Shown piece after piece: positions 45,362 to 56,378 of a stretch of 64,000 bases of DNA. Every line of letters begins with the position of its first letter. Positions within the stretch are counted from its first letter, which is position 1. The position numbers and the translations under genes are program-made. The stretch comes from Anagrus nilaparvatae (lineage: Eukaryota > Arthropoda > Insecta > Hymenoptera > Mymaridae). The notes under the pieces are model-generated. The model saw nothing but the letters and a program-made list of their open reading frames with translations. It was not told the origin of the DNA and ran no database searches. The stretch is taken from NCBI GenBank assembly GCA_022575985.1, contig JAKSXM010000263.1:8226001-8290000 (forward strand). The letters run 5' to 3'.

Positions 45362-47165
45362 GGCTAAAAAGTTTGTTTTGTCAATTAGCTATCCAAAATG
45401 GACTATGTCTCCAAATTTTAGCACTTAATATTGAAAACTAAGCCCAGGGCGAAATTAAAAAAAAAAAACACGTTTTCATCTTTCTTCAGCTGCTCATTCT
45501 TCTTTTATATGCCATTCCTTCTGGAAACGATTAAAAATTATGAAAAATGAGGTACTATAGTAAAATTTTCGCAGGAATCCAGTCTTGCCATTAGTTTTCG
45601 AAAAATCCTACACGCGGAGCCGCGAAATCGATAAATTTACAAGGTATTTTACGGAAGCTATTGAAAAATTGTATATTCCAGTTTTTTATTAATCTTCTCA
45701 GAAAAAGCGTGTTTTTATATATATTTTCGGATGCCATACAAACCTAGATGCGATCGAAATTCCTAGACCCTAAAATAATTGAAAAATCATAAATTTTCCT
45801 CATTTTTTTCAGTTTTTTAAATTTTTCCGCTCTAAATGACTTCGAATGATTTAAATAAGGGAGAATTCGCATTCCCACGGAATTATTAGATACTTTACTT
45901 ATTTAAATAGTTTTTAGGTTTTAATGTAAACGAGCTCACGCCAAATACCTCAAATATAAAAGTCGGATTTTCATCATTTTCAACAGTTTTTCTGAATTTT
46001 CCAGCACTAAGTGACCTCGTACGAATCAAATAAGTTTAGATTTGGATTCTCCAGGAAATTTCATATAACTTCTATACTATGAAAATCTTAAGGCTTTAGT
46101 TTAAACGAGTTCATAGCAATGGATTTAAAAAATTCTAATTCTCCTTGTTTTTTTGCATTTTTTTTGTATTTGTGCGGTAACTCTTACAAACATAATCAGT
46201 AGCGCTACTTTCTGGCTCAGAGAGTTATAACTCCCAAAATCAAGGAACTTACTCTACATTACCTGGGGGTTTTCGAGGTTGAGAAAAACGAATTGAATTA
46301 TGAAAATATTTTCACCCTAGCATATTTAATTCATAAAAATCGTTTGTCTCGACCCCGAAAACCCCCAAGTAATTTAGATATTTTTACTTTTCATGTTTTT
46401 TGGCCCGTAATATTGGAAAATCGGAAAATATGCTAATGTGAAAAAATAAAAGCTTTGATCAATGAAAACGTTTTTCTTATCCTCAAAAACACCCAGACAA
46501 TGTAATAAACTTATTCTGAAATGTTTTTTGGTCCAACATCTTGGAAAACCAGAAAATATGCAAGGGCGAAAAAATTAAAATTTTTATTTATAAAAACGAT
46601 TTTCACAACCTCGAAAAACCCTCAGGTAATGTAGAAAGTTTCTATTTTCATATTTATTGGTCTACCATATTGGGAAATCGGAAAATTGTTTTGAATGAAA
46701 AATTAAAAATTACGCCTCCAGGACATTAGCTTTTCATCGTTCGGTTCATTTTCAACTCTAAAGTATTCCTTGAGATGACAGAAATTTCAGGGAGTTAGAC
46801 GCGTACGAGGTCATTTAGTGCAGTAAAATTCAGAAAAACTGTTGAAAATGATGAAAATCTGACTTTTGTATTTGAGGTATTTGGCATAAGCTTGTTTACA
46901 TTAAAGCCTAAAAAATATTTAAATAAAGAAAGTATGTAAAGTTTCCCTGGGAATCTGAATTTTCCCTTATTTAAATCATTCGGAGTCATTTAGAGCGGGA
47001 AAATTCAAAAAACTGGAAAAATTGAGGAAAATTTACGATTTTTCGATTATTTTAGGGTCTAGGAAGTTCAATCGCATCTAGGTAGCAATAGCATCCGAAA
47101 ATATATATAATAACACGCTTTTTCTGAGAAGATTAATAAAAAACTGGGATATGCAATTTTTACAG
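45362..47165. mobile_element. Foldback element family F, copy 2, truncated at both ends
   Basis: It shares long blocks with 6880-10290, including ATCCAAAATGGACTATG, GAAAACTAAGCCCAGGGCG, the AGATGCGATCGAA..TCCTAGACCC block and the interior CTTGGAAAACC/ATTGGAAAATCGG units. The two halves are inverted relative to each other (45400-46230 against 46790-47165). The outermost terminal sequence seen in copy 1 is missing on both sides. Confidence 0.75.
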
Positions 47166-47381
47166 TCCACAGACTCAAATTATAAATATCATAAAGTTTT
47201 AATAAATGTGATTTCCAATTATATCAAATATAAATTAAAATATAATAATTATTGTCAAGTGTATATAAATAAAGTGATTAATTAGTTTATGAAAGTTATA
47301 TTAGAATTAGATTTATATTAAAAGTGTAAGCATGTGTGTGCAAAATGGACTCATTGCGATTGCTAAATAAATCAAATAGAT

Positions 47382-47520
47382 TGTTAAGAAAATAATGTAT
47401 ATAAATCATCTATGTAAAACCGGGAGTGAGTAAACAGGAACACCGGCTTCGACCACAGGCCCGGCCAGCAGTGTGCGCCTTGCCGTGTTCTAAGGAACAC
47501 ATACTTTTATAATAAAGGCA
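47382..47520 (+). repeat. BEL/Pao 5' LTR, left part
   Basis: It starts TGTTAAGAAAATAATGTATA and runs to ATAATAAAGGCA, where the LINE is inserted. It matches 51944-52075 of the 3' LTR apart from an 18-19-base segment around 47487-47504 that the 3' LTR lacks, and minor differences such as GAGAGAGAG against CCGGGAGTG. Confidence 0.85.
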
Positions 47521-47534
47521 TTTTTTTTTTTTTT

Positions 47535-48008
47535 AAGGGAAATATGTGAATCTTGCATCAGCCATGGAGTGTTTGCGGGCCTTAAAGACCCGCAAATTTC
47601 CATGACCGCCCAGTTGTACAAAGTGTACAACTGGGAGACCACCGGCGAGCCTGGTCGCCGGCTACGCCCCAGATTCTTACTAGATAAACACACTTTAAAC
47701 CCCCTGCGCTTGTTTGTCCCAAATTGGAACTCCCTTTTCAGGTATAACTTCAGTTTAGGACGCGCAGCCGAGGCAGCTGGCCGCTGCCTTCCCCCTGCGC
47801 GTCTATTGGGCATTTTTCTCTTGGTTCTTTTTCCATCGTTTCTTCCATGCTTTCATAGAGTTGAAGCGGGCGCGAGTGGAAGCCACTTCGCGCTCATCTA
47901 CGCTCTCGTAGTTGAATTTCCGCTCCAACGCTAGCAGGTCAATGGGTATCACCGAAGCAACAACCTGGATCGCCTCTAAAGATACCGTGTGGTATTCGCA
48001 GGCGATTC
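47535..48008 (-). other. LINE C-terminal codons after a frameshift and 3' UTR
   Basis: The first part (47795-48008) encodes in a shifted frame the end of ORF2, with RIACEYHTVSLEAIQVVAS and a basic end (KAWKKRWKKNQEKNAQ). The rest is the 3' untranslated region with a hairpin-forming CCCAGTTGTACACTTTGTAC and the family's conserved CACTCCATGGCTGATGCAAG block. Confidence 0.8.
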
Positions 48009-49553
48009 TTACTGCCGCTTGGCTCTGTACTTGGCAGTTTCTGTGGTCTTCGCCCAGACTTCTGATCCGTAGAGCAGGACAGCGTTGACGACTGACATCA
48101 GGAGCCTTCGCTTCCCTGGTTTGGGTCCCCCAATGTTGGCCATGAGCCTTGACAGGGAGGATGCGACCGACGCAGCCTTTTCACACGACCTCTGAAATTG
48201 CTCCCAGAAGGTCAGCTTGTTATCAAGCTGAACTCCCAGGTATTTCACCGATGTTCTGGTTCGGATCGTGTGTGGGTTTCCGCCGTCGTCGATAATTACA
48301 TCGAAGTCGGTGGGAACCCTTCGACGGGTCAGCAGTACGATCTCCGTTTTTGGGATCGTAAGCTGGAGCCCGTGATCGCCCATCCAGAGGTTGATCCGTC
48401 TCATGACTAGATTCAACCTCTCCTGGGTCACTTCTATGTCCCTGCCAGTTATGGTCAGGGCCACGTTGTCGGCGCACCCGATCAGGGAAACTCCTTCCGG
48501 GAGGTGGACGTGCAACAAGCCATCGTAAAAGGCATTCCACAGGTCCGAACCTTGCGCGATGCCTGCACTCAAAACCCTTTCACGCCTTCCATCGAGCGTG
48601 TCGTAGAGCAATCTCCGGTCCCGTAGGTAATCCTTTAGTACGTTACTCAGATACCTGGGTATCCGGAAATCGTACTCGAGGGACCGGATCATGTCATCCC
48701 ACCTGGCCGAGTTGAAAGCGTTTTTGACGCCCAGCGTTACCAGAAGGACGTCCTTGCGAATTGATGGCCGCTTTTCCCTCTCAGCCTCTACGGTATCCAC
48801 AACACGCCAGATGGCGTCTATCGTGGAATGCCCTTCATGAAAACCATGCTGCTCCTCAGAGAGACCACCGCCCTCCTCGATTGCCCTTCTGAGCCTTGCC
48901 CGGAGCATGCTCTCCATCACCTCACCAATGGTATTTAACATACACAAAGGTCTGTTAAATGATGGAGAGTCCGGGGCTCCCCCCTTGCCCTTGTTCAAGA
49001 GCACGAGACGTGCCACCTTCCACTGCTTTGGGAACACTCCAGCCACCAAACACGCATTGAACATGCTTAACAGGATACCAGGGATTACTTTGACCGCTCT
49101 TTTGAGCACTTCCGCCGGTATCCTGTCCGGCCCCGGCGCCTTGCCATTTTTCATGGCCTTTATGGCCTTGACCATCTCACCTTCGCTGAACAGCGGCACT
49201 TCCTCCCTGGGTATCACCTCAACCGGGTTTTCCTGGATGGGCCTTTCAGGGAAGAGAGCACCGACGATCCGTTCAGTCGACGCCGCGTCAATCATGTTGT
49301 CGGACCCCCGGTTCAACTTGCCCATTACGACTTTGTAACCTAGGCCCCAGGGGTCCTTACTTACATCTTCGCGTAATGAACGCAGACATGGAGCCTTGCT
49401 TTGACGGAAGGCCTTGGCCAGCCGGTGTTTGGCGCCCTTGTGCTCCTGAGAAAGCACGGCGGCCTCAGGTCTGTCCCGTGCTCTTTGCGCCTTTCGTCGT
49501 GTCCTGTGGCATTCCTTCTGGAGCTCAGCTATTTCGGGAGTCCACCAGTACAC
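48009..49553 (-). pseudogene. LINE reverse transcriptase with altered catalytic motifs
   Basis: The 514-codon stretch follows the in-frame TGA and starts YWWTPEIAELQKECHRTRRK, typical of the linker before the R1-clade RT. The palm is recognisable (NGKAPGPDRIPAEVLK, RPLCMLNTIGEVMES, EEQHGFHEGHSTIDA). Three catalytic positions are changed. Motif A reads VTLGVKNAFNS where Asp is expected before VKNAF. Motif B reads GIAQGSDLWNAF with a deletion. Motif C reads GCADN in place of YADD. The frame shifts near 48010, where the C-terminal region continues as IPIDLLALERKFNYES in another frame. Confidence 0.9.
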
Positions 49554-49559
49554 TGGCTT

Positions 49560-50044
49560 TCATCCTTTCCAGGGACTGCGGTGAGGCATCGAGGCATTAC
49601 AAGCCCCGCATAATAGAGACGTTACTTTCTTAACTAAGATTTCAGCCTCATGGGGACTTGTGGCCCCTCCATGCCAAGCGGGGATGGACGCTGACTCGAT
49701 TCGAAGATACTCCTCGAATCTGTCTTCGTCCATTTTTGGGACGTTCCAACCCAGGGGGCGCCTCCTGTACGGAGGCCGTTGTGAGGTTCCCTCCAATACC
49801 CGGAAGACGATGTAATGATGATCACTACCATTGTATTGATCATCCATCACCCTCCAGTTGCCTATTCTCCCGGACGCAGCTTCTGTAGCGAAGGTTATGT
49901 CCGGGATAGAGGCACCCCAACCCGGCCTCCCGTAGGTGGGCCTGTTGCCTCTATTCTGGACCACTAGTTTGCACCTAGCGGCCATTTTGAGCACCATTCG
50001 TCCCCTTGGGTTAGTCGTTGGCATCCCCCATTCCAGAGCCCTGG
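49560..50044 (-). pseudogene. LINE endonuclease (EEP) C-terminal part
   Basis: The stretch contains MPLLSRALEWG only across the insertion edge, then the apurinic-like endonuclease end: RPGWGASIPDITFATEA, then WRVMDDQYNGSDHHYIVF, whose SDH is the conserved catalytic His motif. The N-terminal catalytic residues are lost by 5' truncation at 50044. It joins the reverse transcriptase in the same frame, but a TGA stop (about 49560) stands between them. Confidence 0.85.
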
Positions 50045-50056
50045 ATAATAAAGGCA

Positions 50057-50149
50057 TTATTAAGCATAATATAACTTATAATTGTTAAGATTAATTAACT
50101 ACCTCATCCTCATCCACTATTCCACCAATTAGTTCAATGGCAGTTCATA
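50057..50149 (+). repeat. BEL/Pao 5' LTR, right part
   Basis: It resumes with TTATTAAGCATAATATA directly after the LINE's second target copy and ends GGCAGTTCATA. It matches the last part of the 3' LTR. Joining it to 47520 restores the order seen in the 3' LTR. Confidence 0.85.
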
Positions 50150-51095
50150 ATATTTGGTCCTTCGAAATAAAGTGTTCAGGTATTTAAAAAAAAAAAAATC
50201 ATCTTCAGCAACGAACCGGCGCCATTAAAACTACTGTTTTTAAAATTTAACAGTGGATAAATTTTATTCAACAAATAAAATATAACTGTGGTGGTGTTAT
50301 TTTTCTTTAAAAGTGAGTAAGACATTGTGCAAAAAAAAATATTCACGTGTACACGGTGAAATTTTTTTTTGTAAGAAAAAAAATTGTTTTGTTTTTTCTG
50401 TATTGTTTCTCTGTGTTGTGCCATATTCAACAAAATACAATAAAAATGGGAGTAAAATAAAATTTAAAAAAAAAAAAAAAAAACATATGATTCTTATTAG
50501 AATTGGTGCGCATATTTCCTCCTTAAAAATTTAAAAAAAAAAAAAAAAAGTTTGGTTATAATTTTCAAGATAGGCGCGCTTCTATTTTTATACTTTTTGC
50601 GTTTGATCCCCAAAATACAATTTTACCCTGAATAAAAACATTATAAGTAATACATTAACTTTAAAAAAGTTAAATATTATTAATATTTACATTGGTTTTT
50701 GTTTCATCTGTTATTAATATTTCACGTTTTTTACCATTACTTCTATCCAAATTTAACTTCGTTAATTAAATTCGAAATAATTTAGTAGTGTAATTAATTA
50801 CTTATAAAAAAAAAAAATCCTTGTGTGTGCTATAACTGTATTATATCATAAAATTTATCACAGACATCATCTAAAGCTATACATCTTTTTATATTTTTCA
50901 AACAGTTAATAACATCAAAACTAAATAATTTTGATTTTTTTAAGAAAATCCATGTTTTTTAGAAATGAAAATATATATAAAAATCCGTCATTCTGATTAA
51001 CGCAATCCAACTCATATATAGTATCTGAGCCTAACTATTTAACTACAAAAATTCCACCCAAACAACGATATAAAATGATCCAATTACTTTAGCAA
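50150..51095 (+). other. BEL/Pao leader and unassigned AT-rich interior
   Basis: The first 40 bases include the TTTGGTCCTTCGAA leader block, where the primer-binding site is expected. The rest is AT-rich with poly(A) runs at 50466-50483 and 50529-50548 and no recognisable gag or pol sequence. Confidence 0.55.
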
Positions 51096-51371
51096 AATTA
51101 GTGGAAGGCTTGGTCTTGTGAGTATCTCCAAACCCTACAAGAACGGTCAAAATGGTCAGAAAAGTCAAAAAATTTCAATGTCGGTGACATAGTTCTGATT
51201 ACTGATGAGACTTTGCCTCCTTCAAAATGGCCAATTGGCCATATTTTACATACTTTTCCAGGTCCTGACAACCTTACGAGGGTGATAAAAGTAAAAACTT
51301 GTACTTCAACATTAATAAGACCAATTCATAAATTAATTTTAATTAACAGTCTAAATAATGAGTCAGATTAA
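51096..51371 (+). pseudogene. BEL/Pao pol C-terminal domain (DUF5641-like)
   Basis: The frame reads LQERSKWSEKSKNF, then VGDIVLITDETLPPSKWPIG, then PGPDNLTRVIKVKTCTST and IRPIHKLILI, ending at a natural stop. This is the last domain of BEL/Pao integrase. It is more complete than the equivalent at 31366-31557 and belongs to the element bounded by the LTRs at 47382 and 52156. The rest of pol is deleted upstream. Confidence 0.9.
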
Positions 51372-51679
51372 TATCAAAGAATCAAATTAAAAATATATAT
51401 TTAAAAAAAAAAAAAAAATTATTATTAAATGACTCTCTCATATTTGTATATAATATAACTTATAAATTTTTCTGTATTATTGAATAGTTTATTTATTTAT
51501 TTATTTATTAAAAAAGAGCATGTACATTAATTTAAAAAAATTTTTTTTTGAATTTTCACAGGGTTTAATTTTATTAATTTCAATTTTCATAAATGTATTT
51601 CCTAATAATTGTTGTATATAATTTTTCATAAAAATTTTAAAATTTTGTATTCAAAATTAAGGGGGTAGAATCATAGTAT

Positions 51680-51943
51680 AAGGAGGGGAGGTATGCTATT
51701 GCGCATAATGTCCAATCCGCCAAAAGAATTGCTTTGCCTACTTTCAGCCATATTGGCTTAAGAACCAATCAAAGTTACGGCGCGCTTTAAATTATGTATA
51801 CAATACAAACATATACTACTACATAAATCCCATACATATAATATTCTAACTCATATACACAATTCAAGATGGCTGAAAATTGGCTCGGCGCAGTAGGTGC
51901 CCTCTTGAATGGCTTACCTTATATAAATATGCCTTGGATAGAA
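51680..51943 (+). other. Sequence between pol and 3' LTR
   Basis: It contains a purine-rich AAGGAGGGGAGG (51681-51692) and a moderately GC-rich stretch to 51943. The purine tract is too far from the LTR start to be the usual polypurine tract, so its role is unclear. Confidence 0.35.
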
Positions 51944-52156
51944 TGTTAAGAAAATAATGTATATAAATCATCTATGTAAAAGAGAGAGAGAGTAAACAGG
52001 CACACCGGCTCCGACCACAGGCCCGACCGGCAGTGTGCGCCTTGCCGTTTTATAATAAAGGCATTATTAAGCACAATATATTTTATAATTGTTAAGATTA
52101 ATTATCCAACTCATCCTCATCCACCACTCCACTAATTAGTTCAATGGCAGTTCATA
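51944..52156 (+). repeat. BEL/Pao 3' LTR (213 bp)
   Basis: It starts TGTTAAGAAAATAATG and ends GGCAGTTCATA, followed by the TAGAT target copy. It holds a GC-richer core (CACCGGCTCCGACCACAGGC) and AATAAAGG as a poly(A) signal candidate. It serves as the uninterrupted template for the split 5' LTR. Confidence 0.88.
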
Positions 52157-52524
52157 TAGATTTTTTCATATTAAAAACAAGAGTTTATTTTTTATCAACT
52201 TTTTCATCAGCAATAATCTCAACAATTAAAATGATTTTTCTTATATTTCTTCCCATTATAATTATATGACGTATTCGCTTCAAAATGTTGAATATGCATG
52301 TGAGGACGTTTCTCTTCTTTTCTAGAGACAGTCAAATATATAGCACCTTTTGAGAGCACATGTCATTTGTCATATGTCACGCGGTAAACTATTCAAGTCG
52401 TTTATTAAATGCCGCCGCCAAAAGTCACTAGAAAGACCGTTTAAAAGTCTTAAATTATCTTAAGGCTACTTTAAATTATGGGATATTTTATGATGGTATA
52501 GTTCATACATTCAATTTCTTAACC

Positions 52525-52951
52525 TACAGTGACTCTGACTTTACCGGGTGTGTCAAGGCCAGAAGATCTATTACTGTTCTTGCATTTAATTTGGGCTTTA
52601 GAATAGTATCTTGGTGCTCACAATGGTAAAAGTTCGTTACCTTAAGCACAACCAAAGCTGAATACTTAGCTGCTAGTGCAGCTGCTTATGAAATTGTGTG
52701 ATACGACAGAGTATCACAAAAGAACATAGAACATCGATGTGCACTATCATTATGTTAGAAAAAAGTATGAAAATAGAGTGTTAGATCTTTTTTATTTAAG
52801 CAGCAAAAAAAAATTAAATGATAAATTCAACAATATTTTACCGAGACTTTGTTTTGAAAATTTAAAAAAGTTAATAGATGCCAGACCAGAAAAATTTAAA
52901 ATTAAAAATCAGCTCTTTGCTTTTCTTTGTAAGTATATTTTATGTATTTAA
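52525..52951 (+). pseudogene. Copia RNase H and pol C-terminus
   Basis: The first part reads YSDSDFTGCVKARRSI, then FNLGFRIVSWCSQ, a stop, and TLSTTKAEYLAASAAAYEIV, the copia RNase H signature. After a short gap the frame resumes NIDVHYHYVRKKYENRVLDL and LPRLCFENLKKLIDARPE, the usual pol end. About 90 bases are missing between the two parts. It is on the + strand, unlike the copia copy at the window start. Confidence 0.88.
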
Positions 52952-53019
52952 AAATCATTATGTTTGATTGGTGTCCAAGTCACCGATTATGAAAATATAA
53001 TTTTTTTTTTTTTTTGCTT

Positions 53020-53061
53020 AGGAAGTGGAGAAATGTGATACGCATACTGTTCAGCATCATA
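53020..53061 (+). repeat. Copia polypurine tract and 3' LTR start
   Basis: The purine-rich AGGAAGTGGAGAAA is followed by TGTGATACGCATACTGTTCA, the start of an LTR. It is broken after about 28 bases by a LINE 3' end. A second, related start (TGCGTTACGCATACTGTTCA) stands at 53641. Confidence 0.65.
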
Positions 53062-53345
53062 GGCAGGAGAAAGGCAGCGGCTAGCTGCCTAGGCTGCACG
53101 TCCCAAACTGAAGTTATACCTGAAAAGGGAGTTCCAGTTTAGGGCGAATAAGTGCAGGGGGATTTAAAGTGTGTTCACCCAGTAAAAATCGGGGACGAAG
53201 TCGGCAATCGAGTTCGTTGGCAAAGTCTCCCAGTTGTACTTAGACTTGTACAACTGGGCGGTGACGAAAATTTGCAAACAGTCCATGGCTGATACAAGAT
53301 TCACATATTTCACTTGAAAAAAAAAATAAGTAAAAAAAAATAAAT
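53062..53345 (+). mobile_element. 3' end of the R1-like LINE family, copy c
   Basis: It matches the 3' end of the LINE at 47521 in its coding end and UTR, with CTGAAGTTATACCTGAAAAG, GGGAGTTCCAGTTT and CCATGGCTGATACAAGATTC. It ends in a long A-rich tail. It is inserted just inside the copia LTR start. Confidence 0.85.
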
Positions 53346-53640
53346 AAAAAAAAGAAAAAAAAAAGGATAAAAAAAAACATATTTTAATATAAAAAAAGAG
53401 CATTTATCACAGAAAAAATATTCTGATTTACCTTATTTATAAACTTGTGTTACGACATAAAAACGGAAGTTGATAAATCAACTTCCTATTCAAATAAATT
53501 TCAATATAATAAAGTTGTTTATTAAGAATAAGATATATACGCGCAATTAGCTATCATGTGTATAATAACATATTTTCTATTGATATTAAAAAATAATATA
53601 TTTATTCAAAAACTTTTTTTTTACGTAGGAATTGGTAAAT

Positions 53641-53905
53641 TGCGTTACGCATACTGTTCAGTATCCGGACTGATAGTTATGTGGGATTCGACTTAGCTTG
53701 CCTTTACCCACTAAAACTCGACTCCCTTCCTACCTTATGCGAGCCTATCCCGAGACCGTTTTCACATTACTTCAGGACAGGTTCAAGGCCATTTAGTTCT
53801 AGTCGTGAACTCCATCTTTTGACATGCATCCAATGACTCACCAGTCCGATTAAGGACTCTGTCATTCCATCTGATTAAAATTTCGTCTTTTTGTGCGGGC
53901 ATCTT
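53641..53905 (+). repeat. Second copia-type LTR start, partial
   Basis: Sequence resembling the block at 53020-53061 recurs (TAGGAATTGGTAAATTGCGT, then TACGCATACTGTTCAGTATC) and continues into a GC-richer stretch to about 53905. It may be the LTR of a second copia copy, or a duplication. The end is uncertain. Confidence 0.5.
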
Positions 53906-54540
53906 CAATAAAATATATGTTATTAAAAAATATACGTCATTTTTTAATATCGTCAAAAGAGAAGGTAATAAATAAATATATAAATAACTGAATAGATAAA
54001 TAGATAAAAATAAATAAATAAATCTGCGGTAATTCGGATAACCGCAGTACGTCTCAATATTAAGCTATACCTTTGACAGGTTTTTTCGTGCGGAGCATGT
54101 ACTCCACATACTGGCTGATTTTGCACCATACTTCTTTATTTCGAAGCATCAGGTGAACCACATTCTCAGGCGTGATCTAGCCGATGTTAATTTCTAATTG
54201 AAACTTTTTAACAGCCCACCTGTCGCATTTGAAGAATGTGTGTTCCGGCGTGTCTTCTTTGCCAGGACAGTATACACATTAAGCCCTATTCATCTTCTGG
54301 ATCTAAAAGAGGTAGGAGCAAAAAAGCCCATGTATGCTTAATAGTTGGGTCAAAAAATAATTAATGTCCCCGTGCCCTCTATTTATCCAAGGTGATGTCT
54401 CTCCTATCAACCTCTTGGTCTATTTGCTCTCCGAGTAGTCAGTCCAACGTTTCTGCGTGAAGTTGATCTGGTGCGAAGTAACCTTTTCGCTGTTAATGGC
54501 TTCCCTCTCTTTGTTCAAATAGATATACTGTCTCTAAAGA

Positions 54541-55300
54541 GCCAGCAGATCTATCGAGATTACCCCGGCGATGACTAGAGCTACCTCCAATAGGCATAGC
54601 AGATTCGCAGGGCTCCATGCCTCTGGATGCTCGTAAGCTTAGACGCATAAGTGACCTTCTTTATGCAGCCAGCCCATACTTCTACACCATACAGGAGTAT
54701 GGGGTGGGTAACCGACATAAAAAACCTGCCATTTCCAGTTTTAGGTCCGCATGTGTTTTTCATGAGCCTGCTTAACACAGCAGTGAGCCTGGCAGCCTTC
54801 TCCGTGCTTTTCTTCGTTTCATTAAAAAGAGATATATTGGTGGTCACTCGCTGAGAAGTCCTCCAGAAGTTGCCAATCTATAATTCTACAAGGTAAATCT
54901 TCTGTTGCATGGGATATATCTGGATGGTCTGCCTGTAGCCAGTTCTTCTGAAAGTTGTAGTGTTACCTACATTTAGCACCGCTAAGTTGAGCCTGGCACA
55001 CAGGTCGAATATATCCTCTCCTCTGTCATCCGTTTCGGGCATACCCCACTCTGGAGCCCTCGCGTTGAAATGTCCCCTATGACAATTTCGCCAATCATTT
55101 ACCTAACTGCATCTTTCAGACTGTTAAGTTTAGTGTCCTCTCTGGACTTATTTCGTGTTAATTACACGCTTATGTAGGTAACACTTTGTGTCTTAATCCA
55201 GACAAAGCCTCAGCCAGAGCCATTACTCCAAGTACCTTCCTTGGAGATTAGCATCAATTTTTTAGATATCACTGGGTCAAGAAACATCAAAAAATTTGAA
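54541..55300 (-). pseudogene. R1-like LINE remnant: endonuclease end joined to RT tail
   Basis: On the minus strand, 55090-54845 encodes an EEP endonuclease segment (GDFNARAPEWGMPETDDRG, then NLAVLNVGNTTTFRR and FSASDHH-like residues in shifted frames). It then jumps to the post-RT region at 54847-54581 (SRLMKNTCGPKTGNGRFFMS, HPILLYGVEVWAG). The whole reverse transcriptase palm is deleted between them. Further tail sequence may reach 54050. Confidence 0.8.
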
Positions 55301-55699
55301 TTTAAAATATATTAGAAAACCTACAACCACGGACATAGTCATACACGCTGATTCTCATCACCCTTTTTCTCAGAAAATGGCAAATTTCCACGCCTTTGTA
55401 CATAGACTTTGTATATACCTATCTTTCAACCAAAATAATCATAATAATGAAATAAAAACATAAAAACACATAACAATAGTAAATTGTTACAATAGCAACA
55501 TAATAGACAAATAAATAATTAAAGATATAATATTCCAGACAAAACACGAAAACAAATATCAGCAACTTACTACAACTACAACCCGTTCACACTAGTAAAT
55601 ACATTTAAGAAATTGATTTTGAATTCAGGATGAAGTTTTGCAGCTAGATTTCCAAAATATTTCTCCCCCAAAGAACTCTAGGACGCCTATTATTTTGGA

Positions 55700-56378
55700 T
55701 AATGTTAAATCAAACTTCGTTCAATATATAATCGGTAAAAATCACAATTACACAAGCTTAATTAATGAAACATTATGAGCGCATTAAAGAAATACGAAAT
55801 ATATAAGAATTTTAAAAATTAAAAAGAAAAAAACTATATTAAATGATCATTTGATATTAAATACCACTCACTATTTGATGCAATTACCACCAAAAACCAT
55901 TAAAAAGAACAAAATAATACAATCAGATTTTGCAAAACTTCTGATAACTACCAATGATGATTTTTTAACACTTAAAAACAACGATACACCCCTATTAAAT
56001 GATAAATTACAGATCAAATGGAATTTTCTATATGACACAATAATAAATAAAGTTTAATAATAAAATATAATAAAAAAAATTTTAAACAGTATATAACGAT
56101 ATCTCGTCCAGTAAATAACAAATTTTAAAATAAAATTTGCTAAAACTAAAGTAAAATTAAATAAAAGCAGTGTAAAATATGAAAAATAATAGTGATAATA
56201 AGTAAAATATAGTGTATATGTATATGGAAAAACTCAAAGAAAAAGAACTTAAAAAATAAATAAATTATTAGTTTTTAGAAACTTTAATCGTTATATTTAT
56301 ATTTAAACATCTGACAAATAATACACCTGATGATGGAATTTTCGATTCCGAAACGCGTAGAGTAAAATATTTATGAAC
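55700..56378 (+). pseudogene. Possible PLE C-terminus and 3' end
   Basis: Around 55735-55870 the frame reads HNYTSLINETL and later ILNDHLILNTTHYLMQL, reminiscent of the last segment of PLE proteins. Near 56330-56365 GATGATGG...GAAACGCGTAGAG resembles the 3' region of PLE and related elements. It ends at the left edge of element A. The call is tentative. Confidence 0.35.

Larger units (their letters stand above)
47521..50044 (-). mobile_element. R1-clade-like non-LTR retrotransposon, 5'-truncated
   Basis: A 12-bp direct repeat, ATAATAAAGGCA, flanks the insert (47509-47520 and 50045-50056). On the minus strand it ends in poly(A) (the T run at 47521-47534). It is far more GC-rich than its surroundings. 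The order on the minus strand is endonuclease C-terminus, reverse transcriptase, C-terminal region and 3' untranslated region. Fragments of the same family occur at 40236, 44925, 53062 and, more diverged, 54541. Confidence 0.9.
47382..52156 (+). mobile_element. BEL/Pao element, internally deleted, with nested LINE
   Basis: The element runs from a 5' LTR (47382-47520 plus 50057-50149) to a 3' LTR (51944-52156). TAGAT flanks it on both sides (47377-47381 and 52157-52161). After the 5' LTR comes TTTGGTCCTTCGAA (50153 on), resembling the leader of BEL/Pao elements. Before the 3' LTR lies the C-terminal part of pol. Most of gag and pol is deleted. The 5' LTR is split by an R1-like LINE. Confidence 0.85.

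Noticed and set aside
47569..47934. Open frames on the + strand across the LINE (47569-47934, 48198-48410, 48907-49338, 49376-49633, 49658-49888)
   Set aside because: They lie antisense to the LINE reverse transcriptase and endonuclease. GC-rich coding DNA commonly leaves the opposite strand open.
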